Positions 1-5,027 of a stretch of DNA of 5,027 bases are shown piece after piece. The position numbers and the translations under genes are program-made. The DNA lies in the NCBI GenBank assembly GCA_029263635.1, contig JAJUFY010000182.1, positions 1-5,027 on the forward strand. The letters are read 5' to 3'. The notes beneath the pieces were generated by a model. The model saw only the letters and a list, made by a program, of their open reading frames with translations. It was not told the DNA's origin and did not search any database. Source of the stretch: Ectothiorhodospiraceae bacterium (lineage in GTDB: Bacteria > Pseudomonadota > Gammaproteobacteria > Nitrococcales > AK92). Each line of letters starts with the position of its first letter. The stretch's first letter is position 1.

Positions 1-649
1 AGCCCAGAGCCTGGCCGCCGGTCATGGCAGGGCGGTGCTGAAAATCATCTATACCGCCGGCAGCGGTCGCCGAGGCTACGGCCGGCCGGATCCCCTGGCT
101 CCCCGCCGCATCCTGCTGCGTTCGCCCGCCCCGGAGTATCCGGCGGCATACTGGCGCGAGGGCGTGGATGCCGGGTACTGTGCACTGCGGCTGACGCCGC
201 AAGGGCCTCTGGCCGGCATCAAGCACCTCGGCCGGATCGAGCAGGTGCTGGCCCGCCGCGAGGTGGACGGCCGCGGCCTGGTGGAAGGGCTGATGCTGAA
301 CCTGGCCGGGGAAGTGGTCGAGGGCATTGCCAGCAATCTGTTTGCGGTGCTCGACGGCCAGCTGCTGACCCCGCCCATCGCCGACTGCGGAGTGCGCGGC
401 GTAATGCGCGACCATGTGATGGCGCTGGCCGAAGAGGTCGGGCTGGCCGTCGCGGAACGGGCGCTCGATCCGCTGCTGCTGGAAGAAGCGGACGAACTGT
501 TCCTCTGCAACAGCCTGATCGGCATCTGGCCGATCCGCAAGCTGGAAGGGCGTCAGCGCCGCCCGGGGCCGATAGTCCGGCGGCTGCAGCGACTGTTGAC
601 CGGCTCAGGCGTCTGCCTGGCCCCTGACAATGATGAAGATCATGCGTAG
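1..649 (+). CDS. pabC: Aminodeoxychorismate lyase (PabC), 5' end cut by the window edge
   Basis: A fold-type IV PLP enzyme that splits 4-amino-4-deoxychorismate into p-aminobenzoate and pyruvate, in cytosolic folate synthesis. The reading frame is open from base 2, giving 215 visible residues before TAG at 647-649. Compared with the roughly 270-residue family, about 65 N-terminal residues are missing. The GTG at 35 is therefore an internal valine codon, not the start. Recognisable blocks are GSGRRGY near the beginning (family GSGxRGY), the PLP-lysine segment GIKHLGRIEQVLARRE (Lys codon 221-223), VVEGIASNLF with the glutamate expected to face the PLP ring nitrogen, GVRGVMRDHV, and ELFLCNSLIGIWPI. 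The usual KHLNR reads KHLGR here. The 3' end overlaps the likely mltG start, as expected for the fabF-pabC-mltG-tmk-holB order of pseudomonads. A D-amino-acid or branched-chain aminotransferase relative is possible from the fold, but the motifs and neighbours favour PabC. Confidence 0.93.
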   Translation, partial: AQSLAAGHGRAVLKIIYTAGSGRRGYGRPDPLAPRRILLRSPAPEYPAAYWREGVDAGYCALRLTPQGPLAGIKHLGRIEQVLARREVDGRGLVEGLMLNLAGEVVEGIASNLFAVLDGQLLTPPIADCGVRGVMRDHVMALAEEVGLAVAERALDPLLLEEADELFLCNSLIGIWPIRKLEGRQRRPGPIVRRLQRLLTGSGVCLAPDNDEDHA

Positions 650-1652
650 GCTACTGACCCGTCTTGTGCTTGTGGTATTGGCTGCGGTTCTGGCGGTCGG
701 CGGCTACGGCCTGTATCGCTACCAGCGCTTCGCCAATACGCCGCTTGCTGTGCCAGAGGACGGCTACCATCTGCTGATCAAGCCCGGCACCTCGCTCGGT
801 CTGGTCGCGCAGCAGCTGGAACGCGATCAGGTGCTGGACGAGCCGTTCCTGCTGCGGCTGATGGCCCGCCTCGACGGCAGTGCTTCGCGGGTCAAGGCCG
901 GCGAATACCAGCTGTTGCCGGGAACCACGCCGCGCCGGCTGTTGCGGATGCTGGTGAGTGGGGAAGTGGTGCTGCACAGCTTCACCATCATCGAGGGCTG
1001 GACCTTCAAGCAGATGATGCAGGCACTGCGCAACCATCCCGCCATCGAGCATACGCTGGACGGCGCCGGCCAGCTGAGCGTGATGGAGCTTCTCGGCGAG
1101 CCTGGAGCGCATCCGGAAGGCTGGTTCTACCCTGACACCTATCGCTTCCCGCGCGGGACGACGGATGTCGATTTCCTGCGCCGGGCCTACCGCGTCATGC
1201 AGCAGCAGCTTGCCGATGCATGGGAACAGCGGGTCGACGGACTGCCGCTGAAATCACCCTATGAGGCCCTGATCCTGGCTTCGCTGATCGAACGCGAAAC
1301 CGCGGTGCCGGAGGAGCGGACGCGGATCGCCGGTGTGTTCGTGCGCCGTCTGCAGAAAGGCATGCGGCTGCAGACCGATCCGACCGTGATCTACGGAATG
1401 GGGGATGCCTTCGACGGCAACATCCGCCGCCGCGACCTGCGTACCGATACGCCTTACAACACCTACACGCGGCATGGCTTGCCGCCGACCCCGATTGCGA
1501 TGCCGAGCGGCGCGTCCATCCGGGCTGCGCTAAATCCGGCCGATGGCGACGAGCTGTACTTCGTCTCTCGCGGCGACGGCAGCCATCAGTTCTCGGCGAC
1601 GCTCGAAGAGCACAATGCTGCGGTGCGCCGCTACCAGCTCGGCGGGCGTTGA
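630..1652 (+). CDS. mltG: Endolytic murein transglycosylase MltG (YceG family)
   Basis: An inner-membrane lytic transglycosylase that cuts nascent glycan strands and is thought to end their polymerisation, setting strand length. The 340-residue product matches the family length. Residues 1-8 are basic, residues 11-28 form one hydrophobic helix (RLVLVVLAAVLAVGGYGL), and the rest should be periplasmic. Residues about 45-115 fit the LysM-like N-terminal domain. The catalytic domain carries EGWFYPDTYRF (163-173), ASLIERETA (217-225) whose first Glu, E221, aligns with the catalytic Glu of E. coli YceG, GMRLQTDPTVIYGMG (244-258), and YNTYTRHGLPPTPIAMPG-like residues (276-293, ending MPSG here). The C-terminal LYFVSRGDGSHQFSATLEEHN block is also typical. 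The start is uncertain: ATG at 630, 633 and 642 are all in frame. None has a strong ribosome site, and 642 has a weak GAAG just upstream. From 630 the gene overlaps pabC by 20 nt, which suggests translational coupling. Confidence 0.96.
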   Translation: MMKIMRRLLTRLVLVVLAAVLAVGGYGLYRYQRFANTPLAVPEDGYHLLIKPGTSLGLVAQQLERDQVLDEPFLLRLMARLDGSASRVKAGEYQLLPGTTPRRLLRMLVSGEVVLHSFTIIEGWTFKQMMQALRNHPAIEHTLDGAGQLSVMELLGEPGAHPEGWFYPDTYRFPRGTTDVDFLRRAYRVMQQQLADAWEQRVDGLPLKSPYEALILASLIERETAVPEERTRIAGVFVRRLQKGMRLQTDPTVIYGMGDAFDGNIRRRDLRTDTPYNTYTRHGLPPTPIAMPSGASIRAALNPADGDELYFVSRGDGSHQFSATLEEHNAAVRRYQLGGR

Positions 1653-1656
1653 GGCT

Positions 1657-2292
1657 ATGCGCGGGCGCGGCCGGTTCATCACCGTCGAAGGGCTGGAGGG
1701 CGCCGGCAAGAGCACCTGCTTGGCCGGGATCGAGCAGTACCTGCGCGGTCGCGGGCTGGATCCGGTGATGACCCGGGAACCGGGCGGGACCCCGCTTGGC
1801 GAGGCGATCCGCCAGCTGCTGCTGGGCTTCGACCATGCCGACATGAATGCCGATGCCGAGACCCTGCTGGTGTTCGCAGCCCGGGCCGAGCATCTGGCCA
1901 AGGTGATCCGCCCGGCGCTTGAGGCGGGCAGGCCGGTAGTCTGCGATCGTTTCACCGATGCCACCTACGCCTATCAGGGTGGCGGCCGGGGGCTGGGCGA
2001 GGCCCGTATCGAGGCACTGGAGTCCTGGGTGCAGCAGGGCCTGGTGCCGGATCTGACCGTCTTGCTCGACGTGCCCATCGAGCTCGGCCTGGCCCGCGCC
2101 GGACGGCGCAGCGCGCCGGACCGCTTCGAGCAGGAGCGGCTGGAATTCTTCGAGCGGGCGCGGGCCATGTATCGAGCACGTGCACAGCGGATGCCGGAGC
2201 GCATCGTGATGATCGATGCCAGCGCACCGGCGGAGGAGGTGCTGGCGGCGATCACCTCGGCACTGGGGAGGCTGCTCGATGGAGCTGGCTGA
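1657..2292 (+). CDS. tmk: Thymidylate kinase
   Basis: Phosphorylates dTMP to dTDP with ATP, the step to dTTP shared by the de novo and salvage routes; cytosolic. The 211-residue length is normal. The P-loop GLEGAGKST (12-20) follows the first beta strand directly. Next come TREPGGTPLGEAIR (39-52), the CDRFTDATYAYQGGGRGL segment (96-113) containing the DR motif and nucleotide-base contacts, VLLDVP (135-140), and the basic LID RAGRRSAPDRFEQE (147-160). A P-loop without arginine plus an arginine-rich LID is the E. coli-type (type II) arrangement. The ATG at 1657 was chosen because it places the first strand at the N-terminus as in the family. It sits 4 nt after the mltG stop with GAGG at 1651-1654, a rather short spacing. 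An in-frame ATG at 1615 has AAGAG upstream and would add 14 residues without family support. The next gene begins inside its 3' end. Confidence 0.97.
   Translation: MRGRGRFITVEGLEGAGKSTCLAGIEQYLRGRGLDPVMTREPGGTPLGEAIRQLLLGFDHADMNADAETLLVFAARAEHLAKVIRPALEAGRPVVCDRFTDATYAYQGGGRGLGEARIEALESWVQQGLVPDLTVLLDVPIELGLARAGRRSAPDRFEQERLEFFERARAMYRARAQRMPERIVMIDASAPAEEVLAAITSALGRLLDGAG
2265..2271 (+). promoter_or_regulatory. Strong ribosome binding site for holB
   Basis: GGGGAGG lies inside the 3' end of tmk, 7 nt before the ATG at 2279. It closely resembles the anti-16S consensus at ideal spacing. It decides the holB start and implies initiation while tmk is still being read. This is the best ribosome site in the window. 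Confidence 0.7.
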
Positions 2293-3271
2293 GCCCCTGC
2301 CCTGGCATGCCGAGGCCTGGACGCGGCTGCAGGCCCAGATCCGCCGGCAGGCGCTGCCGCATGCGCTGCTGATCAGCGGCCTGCCCGGGCTTGGCAAGCG
2401 ACGGCTGGCGGAGCAGCTGGCTGCGGCGCTGCTGTGCGAAGCCGGCCGCAACGAGCTGCAGGCCTGCGGTCGCTGCCGCGCCTGCCGCCTGCTGGTTCAG
2501 GGCGCGCATCCAGACCTGTTCGTGGTGACGCCGGAAGAGGAGGGGCGGCAGGTTCGGGTGGACCAGGTACGCGGCCTGATCGACCAGCTGTCCCTGAAGA
2601 GTCAGTACGGCGGCTACCGGGTCGGGCTGATCGATCCGGCGGACAGGATGAATGCCGCCGCAGCCAACGCGCTGCTCAAGACGCTGGAAGAGCCGCCGCC
2701 GGGCGTGGTGCTGCTGCTGGTCGCTGCCAGGCCGTCGCTGCTGCCGGCGACCATCCGCAGCCGCTGCCAGCAGCTGACGCTGTCGCCGCCGCCAGCCGAA
2801 CAGGCCCGTGCGTGGTTGCAGGCGCAGGCAACGCCGGGTGCCGAGCAGTTGCTGGGACTGGCTGCCGGGGCGCCGCTGCGCGCCGTCGAGCTGCATGCGG
2901 CCAAGGTCCAGGATCGCTGGCGGGCCTTGCTGGCAACGCTGCAGGGCCTGCAAGCCGGCCGCCTCGGGGTGGTCGCGGCCGCCGCCGAGTGGCGGGAGGC
3001 GGGTCGGGAGACCGTGCCGCTGCTGATCGCCATCTGTGCGGACCTGGCCCGCTGGCTCGCCGGCGGCGAAGGCCGTTACGGTGAGGGAGAGCGCTTGCGG
3101 GAGCTGGCTGCGGCGCTAGACTTGGCGGGACTGCATGACTATCTCGAGCTGCTGCTGGAGCTCCGCCGCCATCTCGAGCATCCGCTGAACGAGCAGCTCC
3201 TGCTGGAACGCGCTTTTGCCGGCTGGCAGGCGGTTGCCGGCGGCAGACGGCCGTCGGGTAGACAGCAATGA
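2279..3271 (+). CDS. holB: DNA polymerase III delta prime subunit
   Basis: The stator subunit of the clamp loader that places the beta clamp on primed DNA; it works with delta (HolA) and gamma/tau (DnaX). The product is 330 residues, typical of the family. The N-terminal AAA+ fold shows a P-loop-like GLPGLGKR (34-41) with Arg where Ser/Thr normally follows the lysine, consistent with delta prime subunits not hydrolysing ATP. Cys53, Cys63, Cys66 and Cys69 form the four-cysteine zinc module seen in E. coli delta prime. VRVDQVRGLIDQL (92-104), NALLKTLEEPP (130-140) and the SRC arginine-finger motif (161-163, within ATIRSRCQQL) follow. Residues about 170-320 form the helical collar part. The ATG at 2279 is fixed by the GGGGAGG ribosome site and gives a 14-nt overlap with tmk. 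Its stop shares ATGA with the pilZ start. It is not DnaX, being too short and carrying the altered P-loop. Confidence 0.96.
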   Translation: MELAEPLPWHAEAWTRLQAQIRRQALPHALLISGLPGLGKRRLAEQLAAALLCEAGRNELQACGRCRACRLLVQGAHPDLFVVTPEEEGRQVRVDQVRGLIDQLSLKSQYGGYRVGLIDPADRMNAAAANALLKTLEEPPPGVVLLLVAARPSLLPATIRSRCQQLTLSPPPAEQARAWLQAQATPGAEQLLGLAAGAPLRAVELHAAKVQDRWRALLATLQGLQAGRLGVVAAAAEWREAGRETVPLLIAICADLARWLAGGEGRYGEGERLRELAAALDLAGLHDYLELLLELRRHLEHPLNEQLLLERAFAGWQAVAGGRRPSGRQQ

Positions 3272-3624
3272 CGGACAAGTTGCCAGGTACGCGACAGGGT
3301 GTCCTGTCACTGGAAATCAAGGACAAGAGCGCGCTGTACGGCGCCTACATGGCCTTTCTGAAGCACGGCGGCCTGTTCGTTCCTACCGGCAGGCAGTTCG
3401 CGCTGGGGGATAAGGTGTCCATCATGCTCAGGCTGATGGACGATCCTGAGAAAATCCCGGTTCGCGGCCGTGTGGCGTGGATCACCCCGAAGGGTGCACA
3501 GGGCAACCGTGCGGCCGGCATCGGTCTGCAGTTCGTGGACGAGAACGGCGCTGCCGTTCGTGCCAAGATAGAAACCTATCTCGCCGGCGCTCTGGAATCC
3601 GAGTGTCCCACCCATACCATGTAG
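3268..3624 (+). CDS. pilZ: Type IV pilus assembly protein PilZ
   Basis: A small cytoplasmic protein needed for type IV pilus assembly and twitching in pseudomonads. Orthologues in Xanthomonas bind the PilB extension ATPase and the FimX EAL protein. The 118 residues form one PilZ-fold domain. IKDKSALYGAYM (17-28), GGLFVPT (34-40), DDPEKIPVRGRVAWITPKG (58-76), GNRAAGIGLQF (79-89), KIETYLAGALESE (100-112) and the PTHTM end match the pseudomonad PilZ as I remember it. The RxxxR and D/NxSxxG motifs that bind cyclic di-GMP in most PilZ domains are absent: the second is replaced by KHGGLF. It is therefore predicted, like P. aeruginosa PilZ, not to bind the messenger itself. The ATG at 3268 overlaps the holB stop as ATGA, with only a weak GGGTAG upstream, so translation probably depends on holB. 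No pilus genes are next to it, as is usual for this locus. Confidence 0.95.
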   Translation: MTDKLPGTRQGVLSLEIKDKSALYGAYMAFLKHGGLFVPTGRQFALGDKVSIMLRLMDDPEKIPVRGRVAWITPKGAQGNRAAGIGLQFVDENGAAVRAKIETYLAGALESECPTHTM

Positions 3625-3641
3625 GCCGCGCCGGTCGCGGT
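3625..3641 (+). other. Short GC-rich inverted repeat between pilZ and tatD
   Basis: CCGCG at 3626-3630 and CGCGG at 3636-3640 are perfect inverted copies around a 5-nt loop, with a G-T pair possible at 3625/3641. It occupies the largest gap of the plus-strand gene run, directly after the pilZ stop. Only two Ts follow, so it is a poor intrinsic terminator. It could slow polymerase or protect the 3' end of the upstream message, or it could be chance in GC-rich DNA. Confidence 0.3.
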
Positions 3642-3653
3642 TCAGAGTTCGCT

Positions 3654-4424
3654 ATGTTGGTCGATTCCCATTGTCATTTGCAGATGCTGGATCCGTCGGA
3701 GTCAACCGAAGCGGTGCTTGCCCGTGCCGCCGAGGCCGGCGTGCAGCATTGCCTGACGGTCGCCGTCAGCCTTGCCGACAGCGCCCGTACCCTGGCACTG
3801 GCCCAGGAGTTTCCGCAGGTCAGCGCCAGTGTGGGCGCGCATCCCAGCGACGACGGTCCGGAGCCGACCGCGGCGGAACTGGTCCGGCTCGCGCAATCGC
3901 CGCATGCGGTCGCGGTCGGCGAGACCGGCCTCGACTACCACTACAACAAGGGCGACCTGGAGTGGCAGCGGGAGCGCTTTCGCCAGCATATTCGCGCGGC
4001 GCGGGAAGTCGGCAAGCCCCTGATCGTGCATACCCGCGATGCCCGCGAGGACACGGTGCGCATCTTGCGGGAAGAAAAAGCGCATGAGGTCGGCGGCGTC
4101 ATGCATTGCTTTACCGAGGACTACGACATGGCGGCCCGCTGCCTGGACATGGGTTTTTATATCTCGTTCTCGGGGATCGTTACCTTCCGCAATGCAGAGT
4201 CGTTGCGCGACGTGGCGCGCCGCGTGCCGCTGGAGCGGGTGCTGATCGAGACCGATTCGCCGTTCCTGGCCCCGGTGCCGCACCGCGGCAAGCCGAACCA
4301 GCCGGCGCTGGTGCGCCACGTGGCGGAAAAGATCGCCGAGCTGCGGGAACTGCCGGTCGAGGAGATCGGCCGGATCACCACCGAGAACTTCTTCCGGCTG
4401 TTCCCGGCAGCGGCGAACGCCTAG
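3654..4424 (+). CDS. TatD-family metal-dependent hydrolase (DNase)
   Basis: A TIM-barrel amidohydrolase-like enzyme of the TatD/YcfH/YjjV group. Characterised members are Mg-dependent DNases with 3'-5' exonuclease or AP-endonuclease activity, but the job of this paralogue is not established. It is cytosolic and, despite the name, not part of Tat export. The 256-residue length is typical. The expected metal ligands are all present: H6 and H8 in DSHCHL, E90 in GETGLDYHY (89-97), H126 in IVHTRDA (124-130), H151 in MHCF (150-153), and D201 in IETDSPFLAPVPHRGKPN (198-215). The C-terminal TTENFFRLF (242-250) is the family helix. The ATG at 3654 was chosen because MLVDSHCHL is the canonical N-terminus. 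It has only a weak AGAG (3644-3647) upstream, and the frame stays open for 59 upstream codons inside pilZ without family-like sequence. It is the last gene of the plus-strand run and matches the P. aeruginosa order pilZ-tatD. ycfH is the closest E. coli name, also near holB. Confidence 0.94.
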   Translation: MLVDSHCHLQMLDPSESTEAVLARAAEAGVQHCLTVAVSLADSARTLALAQEFPQVSASVGAHPSDDGPEPTAAELVRLAQSPHAVAVGETGLDYHYNKGDLEWQRERFRQHIRAAREVGKPLIVHTRDAREDTVRILREEKAHEVGGVMHCFTEDYDMAARCLDMGFYISFSGIVTFRNAESLRDVARRVPLERVLIETDSPFLAPVPHRGKPNQPALVRHVAEKIAELRELPVEEIGRITTENFFRLFPAAANA

Positions 4425-4454
4425 GCGCGGATATATCTCTCCATTCCCCGCCCT
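4425..4454. other. Convergent gap between tatD and the aminotransferase gene
   Basis: The 30 nt between the two stop codons hold no obvious hairpin with a T-run on either strand, so I cannot point to an intrinsic terminator. The stretch includes a short AT-rich patch with the 8-nt palindrome GATATATC (4430-4437). The 10-nt palindrome CGCCTAGGCG (4418-4427) straddles the tatD stop. It lacks a loop and is unlikely to fold as a stable RNA hairpin. Confidence 0.5.
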
Positions 4455-5027
4455 TCAGGCCTGCAGCGCCAGCTCCAGCGCCGCGTCCAGCTGTTCCGGG
4501 GTGTTGTAGAAGTGCGGCGAGAAACGGATGCCGCCGCCGCGGTTGGCGCAGACGACGCCGTTGTCCATCAGCTGCCGGTAGACCTGCCGGCTGTCGCGGC
4601 CGGCAACGCGGAAGGTGACGATGCCGGCGTGGCGGCCCGGTTCGCCGGCGCTCAGCAGTTCCAAGCGAGGCTGTCGACGTATCGCCTCGATCAGGTGACG
4701 GGCATTGGCGAGCACCCGCTTCTCCAGCTCCGCCGGTCCGATTTCCTCGAGTAGCGACAGGCTCGCTTCCAGCCCGAAGATACCCAGCATGTTCGGGCTG
4801 CCGCACTCGAAGCGGCGGGCCGAGGCGGCGATCTGCCAGTCGCGGGCATCGAAGTCGCCGGCGTTTTCCAGGCTGTGCCAGCCGAGCTCGGTGAGCCGCA
4901 GCCGGTCGCGGGCCTCGGGGCGGCTGTAGAACAGGCCGATGCCTTCCGGGCCGAGCATCCACTTGTGGCCGTCGGCAACCACGAAATCCGGCTGCAGGGC
5001 CTGAACATCCAGCGGCAGCACGCCCAG
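4455..5027 (-). CDS. Class V PLP-dependent aminotransferase-like protein, N-terminal half cut by the window edge
   Basis: The C-terminal 190 residues of a fold-type I PLP enzyme of the class V aminotransferase/cysteine desulfurase superfamily. The frame is open to the right edge, so the GTG near 5021 is an internal codon. About half of a roughly 380-residue protein is missing. DFVVADGHKWMLGPEGIGLFY carries the PLP-binding lysine (codon 4962-4964) in the class V HKW.LGP context. RRFECGSPNMLGI, GIVTFRV, and the C-terminal GVVCANRGGGIRFSPHFYNTPEQ match the substrate-side and small-domain blocks of the family. The aspartate that holds the PLP ring lies upstream of the window. The small domain lacks an obvious catalytic cysteine loop, and HFYNT near the C-terminus is typical of isopenicillin N epimerase/CsdA-like relatives of unknown substrate. 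It converges on tatD and is not in its operon. The reaction cannot be assigned from this fragment. Confidence 0.88.
   Translation of the reverse strand: MGVLPLDVQALQPDFVVADGHKWMLGPEGIGLFYSRPEARDRLRLTELGWHSLENAGDFDARDWQIAASARRFECGSPNMLGIFGLEASLSLLEEIGPAELEKRVLANARHLIEAIRRQPRLELLSAGEPGRHAGIVTFRVAGRDSRQVYRQLMDNGVVCANRGGGIRFSPHFYNTPEQLDAALELALQA

Noticed and set aside
35..37. GTG as the start codon of a short PabC.
   Set aside because: The frame is open to the window edge and the residues before it (GHGRAVLK) continue the family alignment, so the true start lies upstream.
1543..1656. An upstream extension of the tmk frame into mltG.
   Set aside because: The 38 extra residues are Ser/Ala/Arg-rich and unlike any Tmk N-terminus; the family begins just before the first strand and P-loop, matching the ATG at 1657.
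2378..2402. The altered P-loop of HolB (GLGKR) as a sign of a damaged gene.
   Set aside because: Delta prime subunits generally do not hydrolyse ATP and have degenerate P-loops, while the zinc cysteines and SRC motif are intact.
1195..2451. A 418-codon open frame on the minus strand spanning the end of mltG, all of tmk and the start of holB.
   Set aside because: It lies wholly opposite three well-supported genes. Its translation is rich in Arg, Ala, Pro, Ser and Gln with no recognisable domain, the usual antisense shadow of high-GC coding DNA.
2434..3084. A 216-codon plus-strand frame within holB.
   Set aside because: It is an out-of-frame reading of holB, with low-complexity Ala/Gly/Arg composition and no motif. 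The holB frame carries the zinc cysteines and SRC motif.
3477..3653. An upstream extension of the tatD frame into pilZ.
   Set aside because: The 59 extra residues are an out-of-frame reading of pilZ, and MLVDSHCHL is the normal TatD-family beginning.
4375..4962. A 195-codon minus-strand frame overlapping the aminotransferase gene and running into tatD.
   Set aside because: It is Arg/Pro/Ala-rich with no family resemblance. The neighbouring minus frame encodes a clear class V PLP enzyme.

Overview
The window is a compact, high-GC stretch of gammaproteobacterial chromosome. Gene order and protein sequences point to Pseudomonas or a close relative. The strongest clue is the fourth complete gene, a PilZ protein of the original type IV pilus kind that ends in PTHTM. 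It lies between holB and a tatD-like gene, in the same order I recall from Pseudomonas aeruginosa. The assignment rests on recognition and recalled synteny, not on a database search.

Five complete genes and one gene cut by the left edge run left to right as a probable single transcription unit: pabC (3' part only), mltG, tmk, holB, pilZ and a tatD-family nuclease gene. The joints are very tight. pabC and mltG overlap by up to 20 nt, mltG and tmk are 4 nt apart, tmk and holB overlap by 14 nt, and holB and pilZ share ATGA. Only the pilZ-tatD gap (29 nt) could hold a small control element, and it contains a short GC-rich inverted repeat. A seventh gene enters from the right edge on the minus strand and converges on tatD across 30 nt. 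It encodes the C-terminal half of a class V (cysteine desulfurase/isopenicillin N epimerase-like) PLP enzyme of unassigned substrate.

The plus-strand cluster joins folate synthesis (PabC makes p-aminobenzoate), dTTP supply (Tmk), the DNA polymerase III clamp loader (HolB, delta prime), peptidoglycan strand termination (MltG), type IV pilus assembly (PilZ) and a metal-dependent DNase/hydrolase (TatD family). In relatives it follows the fatty acid synthesis genes (fabD-fabG-acpP-fabF), so the unit probably links membrane, wall and DNA synthesis to growth. That is inference from known gene order, because those genes lie outside this window.

There is no mobile element, CRISPR array, RNA gene or intergenic stretch over 30 nt. 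I see no sign of a new biological system. The points worth a second look are modest: a KHLGR active-site variant in PabC, a degenerate c-di-GMP site in PilZ, the pilZ-tatD inverted repeat, two small palindromes in the convergent gap, and the unassigned aminotransferase.
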